Source of the DNA: Actinomycetes bacterium
Lineage (GTDB): Bacteria > Actinomycetota > Humimicrobiia > JAHJRV01
NCBI GenBank assembly: GCA_023129485.1
Contig: JAGMBY010000046.1
Coordinates: 1-39,603 of the forward strand
Direction: 5' to 3'
Length of the DNA: 39,603 bases
Shown here piece by piece: positions 11,803 through 22,134 of this stretch. How positions within the stretch are numbered: the first letter of the stretch is position 1; each line of letters opens with the position of its first letter. The notes below the pieces were generated by a model. That model did not search any database. It was not told the origin of the DNA and worked only from the letters and a program-made list of their open reading frames with translations. The position numbers and the translations under genes were made by a program.

Positions 11803-12750
11803 ATGGACTATGGTGAGATTATAAGAAGAGCTTGGGATATTACAAAAAAGTATAAATATTTATGGATTTTTGGATTTATCCTTGCTTTCTTTGGAGGTAG
11901 AGGTAGTGGAGGTGGAGGAATCGAATATACTTTCAGTGGAGAAGATTTACAAAAAGCCCCACTAATAGTGCAAAAATTCTTATTTGGACTTCAGAGTATT
12001 TTAAAAAATAATATATATTTAATAATTTTAGGTGTGATGTTTTTAATAATTTTTGCTTTAGCAGGACTTGTTCTTTCCATAATTGCTAAAGGTGGATTAA
12101 TAGGATGTGTAAGGGATGTAGAATCAAATGAAAAAAGTAGTTTAATAGATGGTTTTAAAATAGGTGCCCATTATTTTTGGAGAATGTTAGGAAAAAATTT
12201 ATTAATTTTTTTAATGGTATCTATTGTTATCTTATTCTTTATACTTCTCTTTATGATTCCATTTTTTACATTATCTTCTTCATCAAATTACAGGTTTTTA
12301 TGGTTTACAATTCCACTCTTTATTATTTTTATTATATTTATGATACCAATTGGAGTTTTTATTACTATCTTAAATGATTACTCATCAAGATTCATGGTTA
12401 TAAAAAATAATGGAATTATCAGGTCGATTAAGAATGCATTAAGATTAATTTTTAGTAATTTCAAACATACTATAGTAATAGCCCTTATACTATTAGGAAT
12501 AGGTATATTAATTGGTATAATTTTATTCATTATATTTTTAATTATTGGTGGTCCAGTTGCTTTATTAGGTTTTTCCTTATATAGAGCTGGTGCTATACCT
12601 CCCTTAGTAATTCTTGCTGTAATAGCTGTACTTTTTCTAATAGTCTTATCTGTCATTATAAATGGAATTAGGATGACCTTTGCATCATCTGTTTGGACAC
12701 TGACCTTTTTAAAATTAATAGAAGATTTACAGGAAAAACCTGTTCTTTAA
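11803..12750 (+). CDS. Multi-pass membrane protein of unknown function
   Basis: Long ORF with several hydrophobic helices; YRAGAIPPLVIL / SSVWTLTFLKL near the C-terminus; no family assigned. Confidence 0.7.
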   Translation: MDYGEIIRRAWDITKKYKYLWIFGFILAFFGGRGSGGGGIEYTFSGEDLQKAPLIVQKFLFGLQSILKNNIYLIILGVMFLIIFALAGLVLSIIAKGGLIGCVRDVESNEKSSLIDGFKIGAHYFWRMLGKNLLIFLMVSIVILFFILLFMIPFFTLSSSSNYRFLWFTIPLFIIFIIFMIPIGVFITILNDYSSRFMVIKNNGIIRSIKNALRLIFSNFKHTIVIALILLGIGILIGIILFIIFLIIGGPVALLGFSLYRAGAIPPLVILAVIAVLFLIVLSVIINGIRMTFASSVWTLTFLKLIEDLQEKPVL

Positions 12751-12929
12751 AAAATATGTACTTATATTTTTATTTTTAATTAATTTTTAAGGACTAGATT
12801 GTGCAAAATTTTTAATATTATTTTTTAAGATGAAAAGGAGGTGATTTTAATAAATATTTTATCTAAGCTCAATCTAGTAAAAAAATTTCGAATTTTTAAT
12901 ATTTTTAAAATTTATAGGGAAGGAATCAC

Positions 12930-14603
12930 ATGGAAAGAGTATGGCATAAATTCTATCAAGAGGGAGTTCCACCCGCTATTGATTATCCAGATATAACAAT
13001 ACCAAAATTTTTAGAGAATACAGTTAAAAAATATCCTGATAATATAGCTTTAACATTCTTTGGAAAGAAGTTAGATTATAGAAAATTCTATGAAAGTGTT
13101 AATAGATTTGCTACTGCATTATCTGATTTAGGAATAAAAAAAGGAGATAAATTTTCTATATTACTACCTAATTGCCCACAATTTGTGATTGCCTATTTTG
13201 CAGCCAATAAAATTGGAGCAATCAACGTAAATACAAACCCCTTATATGTAGAGAGAGAGCTTATATATCAACTGAACGATTCAGGTAGTGAAACTATTTT
13301 ATGTCTTGACCTTCTCTACCCAAGGGTTAAGAAAGTAAAAGAAAAAACAAATCTTAAAACCATAATAGTCACACCGATAAAAGATTATTTACCGTTTCCT
13401 CTAAATTTGTTATATCCAATTAAGCAGAAAAGAGAAGGTCATGTAGTTAAAATTGATAAAGAACCAGGAGTTTATTTATTTAAGGATTTGCTAAATAAGT
13501 ATCCCCCATCACCACCAGAAGTTGAAACAAGTCCAGAAGAAATAGCATTATTACAATATACCGGTGGAACAACAGGAATATCAAAGGGGTGTATACTTAC
13601 TCATAAAAATTTAATAGCTAATACACTACAATGTGAATCATGGTTCGTTGAGGCAATCGAAGGAAAAGAAACCTGTCTATGTGCATTACCATTTTTTCAT
13701 GTTTTTGGTATGACAGTAGCTATGCTTTATTCAGTACGAGATGGATATAATATGATTTTAATGCCAAAGTTTGAAGTAGAGTCAGCACTTAAATTGATAA
13801 AAAAACACAAACCTACAATATTTCCTGGTGTTCCCGCGATGTATGCAGCCATAAATTACCATCCAGACGTTGAAAAATATGATCTTTCTTCCATTAAATA
13901 TTGCATAAGTGGTGCAGCCCCATTACCTGTTGAGATTTGTAAAAAGTTTGAAGAACTAACTGGAGCAAAATTAGTTGAGGGATATGGGCTAACCGAGACA
14001 TCACCTGTTACTCATTGTAATCCATTTGTAGGATTAAGAAAAATTGGTAGCATTGGTGTCCCATTTCCAGACACAGACGCAAAAATAATGGATATAGAAA
14101 CTGGTGAAAATGAAATGCTATTAGGTGAATCTGGTGAGTTAGCTATTTTTGGACCCCAGGTTATGAAAGGGTATTGGAATAAGCCTGAAGAAACTAAAAA
14201 TGTTTTAAGAGAGGGATGGTGTTATACAGGAGATATTGCAAAGATTGATGATGATGGCTTTTTCTATATTGTAGATAGAAAAAAAGATATGATTATATCA
14301 GGGGGTTTCAATATCTATCCAAGAGAAGTAGAAGAAGTTTTATATGAACACCCAAAAGTAAGAGAAGCTGCTGTAATTGGCGTTCCAGATACAAAATATG
14401 GTGAATCAGTTAAAGCATTTATTTCTGTCAAAGAGGGTGAAGAATTAACAGAGGAGGAGATTATTCAATTTTGTAAGGAAAATTTGGCTAAGTATAAAAT
14501 TCCAAAATCTGTTGAATTTAGAGATGAAATGCCAAAATCACTTGTGGGTAAAGTTCTAAGAAGAGTTCTGGTTGAAGAGGAATTGAAGAAGATAGATAAA
14601 TAA
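12930..14603 (+). CDS. Long-chain fatty acid--CoA ligase (AMP-binding enzyme)
   Basis: LLQYTGGTTGISKGCILTH, VEGYGLTETSPVTHCNP, WCYTGDIAKIDDDGFFYIVDRKKDMIISGGFNIYP. Confidence 0.94.
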   Translation: MERVWHKFYQEGVPPAIDYPDITIPKFLENTVKKYPDNIALTFFGKKLDYRKFYESVNRFATALSDLGIKKGDKFSILLPNCPQFVIAYFAANKIGAINVNTNPLYVERELIYQLNDSGSETILCLDLLYPRVKKVKEKTNLKTIIVTPIKDYLPFPLNLLYPIKQKREGHVVKIDKEPGVYLFKDLLNKYPPSPPEVETSPEEIALLQYTGGTTGISKGCILTHKNLIANTLQCESWFVEAIEGKETCLCALPFFHVFGMTVAMLYSVRDGYNMILMPKFEVESALKLIKKHKPTIFPGVPAMYAAINYHPDVEKYDLSSIKYCISGAAPLPVEICKKFEELTGAKLVEGYGLTETSPVTHCNPFVGLRKIGSIGVPFPDTDAKIMDIETGENEMLLGESGELAIFGPQVMKGYWNKPEETKNVLREGWCYTGDIAKIDDDGFFYIVDRKKDMIISGGFNIYPREVEEVLYEHPKVREAAVIGVPDTKYGESVKAFISVKEGEELTEEEIIQFCKENLAKYKIPKSVEFRDEMPKSLVGKVLRRVLVEEELKKIDK

Positions 14604-14614
14604 TTGATAAATAT

Positions 14615-16444
14615 TTATGAAGAACCACTTCCTATATAAATTATAATAACTGTTCCTGGGGGAGCACCTGTTCCACCCTGAGGATCTTGATTTAAGACGA
14701 GATTTTTAGTAGTTTGACTTGATAAAACCCACTGTTCTTCTATTTCAAATCCAGATTCCTTAAGAGCTGATCTTGCGACTTCAAAATTCTCTCTTATAAC
14801 TTTAGGTATTGGTATCATCTCATTCCCAGAACTTAATGTTAATGTAACAAGACTGTTTTTAAAAACCTTTACACCTGTTGCTGGTTCCTGGGATATAACA
14901 GTTCCTATCTTAACTGATTCAAATTTTTGATAAATTCTTGAAACAGATAATTGCTTATTTTCCAATATATCCCTGGCAGTTTCATAATCCATTCCTATAA
15001 CATTAGGAACTTCCATTTTTTCAACACCTAAGCTTACAATTACATATATAGGTGTATTAAAGGGAACAATCTCTCCCGATTCTGGTCTCTGAGTTATTAT
15101 TTTGTTTTTAGCCACCTCATCACTATATTTTTCGTCAATGATTCCAAATTTCAAATTTTCCTCTTTAAGTATTTTTTCGGTTTCTTCCAACTTTAATCCT
15201 ACAATATCTGGGACTTCAGTAACTTTAGGACCTAAACTTATTACTAAATAGACAGTTTCATCCTCCTCAATTTTTGCCCCACCTTCAGGTTCCTGACTTA
15301 TCACAGCATCTTTTTCAAAAGTATCATTATGGATTTGTTTGGAAATGACCATTCTCAGACCTATTTTTTCTAACTGCTCTTTTGCTTTTGAAAGTTCTGT
15401 ATTTTCAAGATTGGGAACAACAAGAACTTTGGGTGTGGGTGTTTTAAATGTTATAAATAATTGATAAAAAATAATAGAAAAGATTGTGATGAAAAATAAA
15501 ACAATTAAAAAATATATAACTCTGGTACCTTTAATATTTTTAATAGTTTGCAAACCCTTTGAGAAAAATGTCTTAGTCTCAGGAATTATTTTGGTTTTTA
15601 TGGTTTTAGGTAATTCCTCAACAGGTAGACCCCTTTTACATCTTATTAAATCCTCTTTCAACTTAGCTACAGAACTATATCTATCTTCAGGATCTTTTGA
15701 TAAACACCTCATCACCACAGTTTCTAAATTTTTAGATAGATTCTTCACTATATTTGAAATGGGGATGGGTTTTTCTCTAATATGTCTTAGAGCGACACTT
15801 AAACTGTCATCTCCCCTGAAAGGAGGATCACCAGTGAGCATTTCATATATAACAACACCAAAAGAATATATATCAGATGACTTTTCTACCCTTAACCCCT
15901 TTGCCTGTTCAGGGGAAATATATTGAGCTGTTCCAAGTATTGACCCAGTCTGAGTGAGACTAGGAGCACTATCTTTAACTATACCAAAATCAGTAATTTT
16001 TATATCGTTTTCTTTAGTAATTAAGATGTTTGAAGGCTTTATGTCTCTATGAATTATTCCGTGCTTATGAATTGCTTCTAAGGCATCACAAATTTTTATT
16101 GATATATCTATAACTTCGTTTGTTGGGAGCATACCCCTTTTATTGATTATCTGGCTCAGGTTTTCTCCAGAAAGATACTCCATCACCATATAGTAAATCT
16201 CCTTCTCTTTCCCCCAATCATATACAGTGGCAATATATGGATGTGATAAGGTAGCCATTGATTTTGCTTCACGTTTAAATCGCTCCACAAAATTTTGATC
16301 GGAAGCAAGCTGAGGATACATAATTTTTAAAGCAACATTTCGGGAAAGCTTCATGTCATTGGCGAGGTAGATATTTGCCATTCCACCCGAATCTATCTTT
16401 TTAATAATTTTGTATCTATTTGCAAAAACTTTATCTTCAAACAT
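14615..16444 (-). CDS. PASTA-domain serine/threonine protein kinase (Stk/PknB/PrkC type), one TM, four PASTA repeats
   Basis: HRDIKPSNILI, DFGIVKD, GTAQYISPEQAKG; TM IYFLIVLFFITIFSIIFYQLFI; four VP(x)4-repeat PASTA units. Confidence 0.95.
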   Translation of the reverse strand: MFEDKVFANRYKIIKKIDSGGMANIYLANDMKLSRNVALKIMYPQLASDQNFVERFKREAKSMATLSHPYIATVYDWGKEKEIYYMVMEYLSGENLSQIINKRGMLPTNEVIDISIKICDALEAIHKHGIIHRDIKPSNILITKENDIKITDFGIVKDSAPSLTQTGSILGTAQYISPEQAKGLRVEKSSDIYSFGVVIYEMLTGDPPFRGDDSLSVALRHIREKPIPISNIVKNLSKNLETVVMRCLSKDPEDRYSSVAKLKEDLIRCKRGLPVEELPKTIKTKIIPETKTFFSKGLQTIKNIKGTRVIYFLIVLFFITIFSIIFYQLFITFKTPTPKVLVVPNLENTELSKAKEQLEKIGLRMVISKQIHNDTFEKDAVISQEPEGGAKIEEDETVYLVISLGPKVTEVPDIVGLKLEETEKILKEENLKFGIIDEKYSDEVAKNKIITQRPESGEIVPFNTPIYVIVSLGVEKMEVPNVIGMDYETARDILENKQLSVSRIYQKFESVKIGTVISQEPATGVKVFKNSLVTLTLSSGNEMIPIPKVIRENFEVARSALKESGFEIEEQWVLSSQTTKNLVLNQDPQGGTGAPPGTVIIIYIGSGSS

Positions 16445-16670
16445 TTCAAAAAAGAGTTAATAAATTAGCATGAAGTTAACAAAAGATTTTGAATATCTTT
16501 TATCTATTTGTAAAATTACTATTTCAAACTTTTTCAATTCATTTAAAATAATAGACATAAATAATTATAAAATCAATTTTTACAGATGATAAATATTTTT
16601 ATAGAAAATAATGTATTTTAAAGCAGCAAGTATTTTAGGAAAATAAAAGATGTTATAATTATTTTTAAAT

Positions 16671-16757
16671 GGGCGGGTGGTGGAATTGGTAGACACGCTA
16701 GGTTCAGGGTCTAGTGCTTTTATTAGCATGTGGGTTCAAATCCCACCTCGCCCACCA
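16671..16757 (+). tRNA. tRNA-Leu(CAG), CCA encoded
   Basis: GGTGGAATTGGTAGACACGCTAG-GTTCAGG-... class II leucine tRNA, long variable arm, TGGGTTCAAATCCCA, ACCA. Confidence 0.93.
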
Positions 16758-16930
16758 GATTCATAAAATAATATAAAAAGAAAAAAACTTATTAATGAAG
16801 GATAATAATTAAATTCATTGAAAAAAATATATAGGAATTTGAATAAGTACCTACCAATAAAATACAAATAGGAACATACAAAATTTGTAATCTAATAAAA
16901 TATTAAAATTAAGAATTAGAAAATAGCAAA

Positions 16931-17953
16931 ATGGCAAGAAGGGTTAGAAGAAAATCATCAATTCTAAATATTGTAATAGTAGTTGCACTAGTAGTACTTT
17001 TATCAATATATCTTATAGGATCATTTGATAATATTAAGAAATTATTTGGTAAAAGAGAGTCCCCTATTGAAACCTACATTAAAAATGCCTCAGAATTGGT
17101 TAACCAATCTAACGATATTTCAAAAGAATTTATGAAGACTCGGGAAGAGATCCAGTCTTTAGATAGAGTTGATATGATAAATAAATTAAAAAAGTATGCT
17201 GATAATAGTAGAGAATTAGCTAACAATTGTCCAGAACTGAAGGTTCCAGAAGAGATGAATAGGGTACATGGAATCTTACAGTTCGTATTTGATATGAGAG
17301 CTGATGCATTACATGACTACAAACCAGCATTACTTAATGCCTTGGAAGATTTTGATGTTGAAATTGCATGCATACAATTACAAAAGGTACTGGAAGACTT
17401 ACATTTAAGTGATAGAGCCTATGAATATTTTAAGAAATTATCAGAACTTGTTTTAAAAGAGAAGAAACTTGATTATGTGAAGATACCAGAATCTTATTTT
17501 CTGCAAAAAAAGGAAATTTATACGTCAGATAAGGTTTTAGAATATATATATTCTGCGAAAGGCACACCTGAACTTCAACTCATTCATGGATTAGCAGTTC
17601 TACCAGACACAGTTGAATTTAGTCCCCAAAAGAAAGGGCAGGAGGGGGAATACATTATTTTATTATATAGTGAAGAAATATCGGTTACTATATACATTGA
17701 AAATCAAGGAAATCAGACAGAAAAGGAAGTTCCAGTTAAAGCAATATTAAAATCTGAAATAGAGCCTGAACCAGTTGAAGTTGAAACAACCTTACCTGAA
17801 ATAGAACCTGAGGAGAAATTACCTGTTACATTAGAAGGTATTAAATCATATCCAGGGAGTAAATGCTTATTAAAAATTATAGTTGGTCCGGTACCATTCG
17901 AGAAATTCCTTGGCAACAACGAAGTTGAATTTAAGATTATTGTCGAAAGATAG
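16931..17953 (+). CDS. Membrane-anchored protein with N-terminal TM and C-terminal CARDB-like extracytoplasmic domain; function unknown
   Basis: ILNIVIVVALVVLLSIYLIG helix; VTIYIENQGNQTEKEVPVKAILKSEIEPEPVEVE... resembles CARDB/Ig-like fold. Confidence 0.65.
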   Translation: MARRVRRKSSILNIVIVVALVVLLSIYLIGSFDNIKKLFGKRESPIETYIKNASELVNQSNDISKEFMKTREEIQSLDRVDMINKLKKYADNSRELANNCPELKVPEEMNRVHGILQFVFDMRADALHDYKPALLNALEDFDVEIACIQLQKVLEDLHLSDRAYEYFKKLSELVLKEKKLDYVKIPESYFLQKKEIYTSDKVLEYIYSAKGTPELQLIHGLAVLPDTVEFSPQKKGQEGEYIILLYSEEISVTIYIENQGNQTEKEVPVKAILKSEIEPEPVEVETTLPEIEPEEKLPVTLEGIKSYPGSKCLLKIIVGPVPFEKFLGNNEVEFKIIVER

Positions 17954-18266
17954 GGGTCTATAATTAAAAAATGAGATATATTAGTTGCCTTTTTTATGAT
18001 ATTAAAAAAGTAGGAATATGGCAATGGTCAGGTCTTGCAATATAACATTTTTTAAAATCCAAAACACTTACTAATTACTAAAATTTATATTTTATATAAT
18101 TTATAAATGAAAAAAATCTATTCTGACATAATGCAGGTAAAGAAATTAAATATTGCAAAGAATTTAACAAATATTAGTATTAAATAATGGCTTATTTTTA
18201 TTTGAGGATATATGGAAATATTAAAACATGCTTAAAAAAGACTATTAACAACTTTAGGAGAAAGAT

Positions 18267-18746
18267 ATGAGGAATTTAGTTACATTTATGTATATAGTTA
18301 TCATCACAACTTCTTTATTAGTAATGTGGGTAATAATTACTGAGATTAGACTATATAAGTTAAGAAATAAATTAAAACTCTTTATTCCTCAGGGGTCTAA
18401 TAAAAGTTTTACTGATATTCTTTGGGAATATGTTAAAAAAGCTAAAAAGATGGGAAAGAAAATAGAATTTCTTGAAAAAAATCAATTAGATATTAAAAGG
18501 AAAACATTAGAAGCACTTAGACATGTGGGAATTGTTCGTTACAATGCCTTTTCAGATATGGGTGGAGAAACAAGTTTTAGTTTAGGATTGCTTAATGCAG
18601 GGGGGGATGGTGTTGTTATAAGTTCACTTCAAAGCAGAACAGATGTTAGAGTTTATGTTAAGCCAGTTGTTAATGGAGAATCACCAAGAAAACTTTCAGA
18701 AGAAGAAAAGATGGTAATAAAAAAAGCACTTCAAAAATCTAAATAA
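18267..18746 (+). CDS. DUF4446 family protein
   Basis: N-terminal TM and HVGIVRYNAFSDMGGETSFSLGLLNAGGDGVVISSLQSRTDVRVYVKPV. Confidence 0.85.
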   Translation: MRNLVTFMYIVIITTSLLVMWVIITEIRLYKLRNKLKLFIPQGSNKSFTDILWEYVKKAKKMGKKIEFLEKNQLDIKRKTLEALRHVGIVRYNAFSDMGGETSFSLGLLNAGGDGVVISSLQSRTDVRVYVKPVVNGESPRKLSEEEKMVIKKALQKSK

Positions 18747-18800
18747 GTGGTAAATCTTTAAAATTAGACATATCAGCTTTGGATATGAAGAGATCCTGGT

Positions 18801-18837
18801 TGTCATTGCGAGGGACAGAGTCCCGAAGCAATCTCAT
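18801..18837. repeat. Interspersed TGTCATTGCGAG...GCAATCTCA palindromic repeat (short copy)
   Basis: TGTCATTGCGAGGGACAGAGTCCCGAAGCAATCTCAT with internal GGGA/TCCC hairpin; related to 28542-28673. Confidence 0.75.
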
Positions 18838-18939
18838 CAGGACAAGTTTTTCAACTGAAAATGTCTTCGAAAGTATACCACAAAGCTATAAATAGAGTTA
18901 GAACAAAATAGAAATTATATATTAGAAAGTTATAAAAAT

Positions 18940-20208
18940 ATGTTAGATATTAAATTAATCAGGCAAGATCCAGATAGGGTTAAACAAGAATTAAAAAATA
19001 GAAATATCGATGTTGATATTGATGAATTACTTAATTTAGATAAAAGAAGAAGAGAACTTCTTGTAGAGATAGAGGAATTGAGAGCAGAAAAGAACGAGGC
19101 TTCAAAGTTAATACCAGCATTAAAGGGTGACGAAAGAGAAGAATTAATAAAGGAGATGTGTGAGGTTTCAAAAACTTTAGATAATCTTGAACCCCGACTT
19201 AAAGATGTAGAAAAAGAGTTCAACAATTTAATGATTAAATTACCAAATTTATCGCATGAGAGTGTTCCTATAGGAAAGGATGAAACAGGAAATGTTGTAG
19301 AAAAAAAATGGGGCAGCAAACCAGATTTTCAATTTAAAGTTAAAGACCATGAGGAACTTGGATTAACTCTTGATATTATTGATAAGGAAAGAGGTGCAAA
19401 AGTATCTGGGTCACGTTTTTTCTTTTTAAAAAATGAGGGAGTAATTCTTGAATTTGCTTTAATTAATTATGTAAATGAAAAACTCTTAAAAGAAGATTTT
19501 ACTCCAATCGTTCCTCCTGTTTTAGTGAAACAGGAAGCTATGTTTGGAACTGGATTTTTTCCAGCAGAAGAGTGGGAATATTATGAAACAAAAACAGACA
19601 ATCTTTATTTAATTGGAACCTCAGAAGTTCCAATGTGTGCATATCACGCCCATGAAATTTTAGAAAAAGACAAACTTCCTTTAAAATATAGTGCCTTTTC
19701 AACCTGTTTTAGAAGAGAATCAGGAACATATGGAAAAGATACCAGAGGAATGTTTAGAGTTCATCAATTTGATAAGGTAGAGATGTTTATATTTTCTGAC
19801 CAGGAGAACTCGTGGAATCACTATTATTATCTTCTATCCATTGCTGAGAAAATATTACAGGAATTGGGATTGCATTATAAGGTAGTAAATATGTGTACTG
19901 GAGATATTGGTGCACCAAATGCCAAGAAAGATGATATTGAGGTATGGTTTCCATGGGAAAAAAGATATAGAGAGCTTGTATCATGCAGTCATGATACAGA
20001 CTTTCAAGCAAGAAGACTAAAAATTAAATATAGGGACAAAGAGGGAAAACTAAAATTAGTTCATACTATGAACTCAACAGCATGTGCAATAGGAAGAACA
20101 ATTACCGCAATATTAGAAAACTATCAACAAAAAGATGGATCTGTATTAATCCCCAATATACTCAAACCTTACATGAAGGGAATTGAAAAAATCTCCCCAA
20201 AAAAGTAA
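18940..20208 (+). CDS. serS: Serine--tRNA ligase
   Basis: MLDIKLIRQDPDRVKQELKNR N-terminus, coiled-coil arm, TSEVPMCAYHAHEIL, FRRESGTYGKDTRGMFRVHQFDKVEMF, NSTACAIGRTITAILENYQ. Confidence 0.97.
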   Translation: MLDIKLIRQDPDRVKQELKNRNIDVDIDELLNLDKRRRELLVEIEELRAEKNEASKLIPALKGDEREELIKEMCEVSKTLDNLEPRLKDVEKEFNNLMIKLPNLSHESVPIGKDETGNVVEKKWGSKPDFQFKVKDHEELGLTLDIIDKERGAKVSGSRFFFLKNEGVILEFALINYVNEKLLKEDFTPIVPPVLVKQEAMFGTGFFPAEEWEYYETKTDNLYLIGTSEVPMCAYHAHEILEKDKLPLKYSAFSTCFRRESGTYGKDTRGMFRVHQFDKVEMFIFSDQENSWNHYYYLLSIAEKILQELGLHYKVVNMCTGDIGAPNAKKDDIEVWFPWEKRYRELVSCSHDTDFQARRLKIKYRDKEGKLKLVHTMNSTACAIGRTITAILENYQQKDGSVLIPNILKPYMKGIEKISPKK

Positions 20209-20382
20209 GAAGTGATTAAAAATCCAACTTAAAAATAAAAGAATCTCTTCCATTTAATAATATATTTATATTGTATATATTTACTTTATGATCTATATTA
20301 AAAAATTAATTCCTTTTAGGTATAATATTTATGGAACTCAAAAATATAAAATATTGTGTATTTGTTCAAAGGTATATTTGCT

Positions 20383-20474
20383 GGAGGGGTGTCTGAGTGG
20401 CTGAAAGAGATGGTCTTGAAAACCATTAAGGACCTAACGGTCCTTCGTGGGTTCGAATCCCACCCCCTCCGCCA
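20383..20474 (+). tRNA. tRNA-Ser(TGA), GCCA 3' end encoded
   Basis: GGAGGGG/CCCCTCC, ATGGT-CTTGAAA-ACCAT, long variable arm. Confidence 0.95.
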
Positions 20475-20711
20475 CTTTTATTTAGACCCCAATAAAGTAT
20501 TAAAACTATTTGTCCAAATTTAATCATAAATAATAAAATATTGAAGTGTAAAAACAGTAACAGCTTATTTTATTAATTTTTTAGACTAAGATAATTTTAA
20601 TTTTTTAATTATAAATTTTTTAGTTATAATATTAATAAAATATTAAAATTATTTAAGGCTTATTTAATAAGTTAACAATAATTTTATACTTTTATGCAAA
20701 TACATATTTTT

Positions 20712-20804
20712 GGAGGAGTGCTTGAGTGGACGAAAAGGATGGTTTGCTAAACCATTAAGGGGTTAATATCTCCTTCGTGGGTTCGAATCCCACCTCCTCC
20801 GCCA
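20712..20804 (+). tRNA. tRNA-Ser(GCT), GCCA encoded
   Basis: ATGGT-TTGCTAA-ACCAT anticodon arm, long variable arm, GTGGGTTCGAATCCCAC. Confidence 0.94.
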
Positions 20805-20810
20805 TTTTTT

Positions 20811-20838
20811 AACCATTCTTATCAGGAATGGTTTTTTA
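20811..20838 (+). terminator. Rho-independent terminator after tRNA-Ser(GCT)
   Basis: AACCATTC-TTATCAG-GAATGGTT followed by TTTTATTT. Confidence 0.7.
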
Positions 20839-21008
20839 TTTAGGTATAAAAAAATAATTAATAACAAAAATACAAGACACTAATTGATTTTAAATAATGA
20901 ATGAAATAATATTTTATAAATAGGAAATATTTTGATATAAGTGATCTTAAAATATTTTCTATACCTTAACTAATATGAAATAATATTTAAAAAAGAAAGT
21001 TTTAGTGT

Positions 21009-21085
21009 GCGCCTGTAGCTCAATTGGATAGAGCAGCGGACTACGAATCCGGAGGTTGGGGGTTCGAATCCTCTCAGGCGCGCCA
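21009..21085 (+). tRNA. tRNA-Arg(ACG), GCCA encoded
   Basis: GCGCCTG/CAGGCGC acceptor, GCGGA-CTACGAA-TCCGG anticodon arm. Confidence 0.96.
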
Positions 21086-21170
21086 TTTTTTATAAAATTA
21101 TTAATAATATAAATATCTTAACCATAAAAAATAAATTTTATTTTTTTAACTCATTTGATATTATTATTTT

Positions 21171-21259
21171 GGAGAGATGGCTGAGTGGTAAAGCGGCGGT
21201 CTCGAAAACCGTTGAGGGTTAATAACCCTTCGTGGGTTCGAATCCCACTCTCTCCGCCA
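21171..21259 (+). tRNA. tRNA-Ser(CGA), GCCA encoded
   Basis: GGAGAGA/TCTCTCC, GCGGT-CTCGAAA-ACCGT anticodon arm, long variable arm. Confidence 0.95.
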
Positions 21260-21500
21260 ATCAAAAAAAAGCAGCACCCTTAACTAATATCAGATATAAG
21301 AATTGTGTTAGAATTTATGCAAATTTATTGTGTTTTTATATTTTTAAATATTAATTATTTATATGAAAATTAGCAATCAATTTGTAATTTTAAAGATTTA
21401 AAATCTTAAATAAAATAAATTGAAATAAATGAATTGGTTATGAAGGAGAAATATAAGGGGATATGTTAATTATTTTAAAATTTAACACTGGAGAAAAATT

Positions 21501-22022
21501 ATGGATAAAAAGAAGAAGGGATCAGAAATGTTAATTCCGACAATAATAATGGGAGTTCTTGCATTTATTCTCCTTCTCATAGCTTACTTTAGAGGACAGG
21601 GGCAACACATCACTGGTATTAGGGGTGCTCTGAACATGATGGTTGAAATCATACCTCTATTAATTTTGTCTTTTATTGTTGCTGGCATGGTTCAGGTTCT
21701 TATCCCAAAAGAAATAATATCAAAGTGGGTAGGTGAAGAATCTGGTATAAGAGGTATATTAATTGGTACAATAGTTGGTAGTTTAACTCCTGGAGGTCCT
21801 TATGTCAGTTTACCGGTTGCTACTGGACTTCTGCGTTCTGGTGCTAGTGTAGGCACAATAGTTGCATTTTTAACGGGATGGTCATTATGGGCAGTCAGTA
21901 GATTACCGATGGAAGTTGGAATATTGGGCTGGAGATTTACACTCATTCGCATTGCAAGCACATTCTTCTTTCCGCCCATTGCAGGATTTATAGCTCAAAT
22001 GTTCTCTGCAGGTCTTAAATAG
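21501..22022 (+). CDS. Half-size permease (COG0701/DUF318-like)
   Basis: MMVEIIPLLILSFIVAGMVQVLIPKEIISKWVGEESGIRGILIGTIVGSLTPGGPYVSLPVATGLLRSGAS. Confidence 0.75.
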   Translation: MDKKKKGSEMLIPTIIMGVLAFILLLIAYFRGQGQHITGIRGALNMMVEIIPLLILSFIVAGMVQVLIPKEIISKWVGEESGIRGILIGTIVGSLTPGGPYVSLPVATGLLRSGASVGTIVAFLTGWSLWAVSRLPMEVGILGWRFTLIRIASTFFFPPIAGFIAQMFSAGLK

Positions 22023-22134
22023 ATACGAGCAAAAATTGGTTATGGAAGAAGGATATTGAAAAATTCATTATCCCTACATATTTTATATAATGTCCTAATA
22101 AATTATATTTTTTAACATTATAAGAGGAGGGGCT

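Noticed and set aside
12841-12929. Possible leader peptide after AAGGAGGTG upstream of the acyl-CoA ligase
   Set aside because: The GTG frame runs into the ligase gene out of frame and has no convincing product or attenuator.
18747-18939. Possible T-box leader upstream of serS
   Set aside because: No T-box GGGTGGNACCGCG-like sequence or antiterminator; the hairpin there belongs to the TGTCATTGCGAG repeat.
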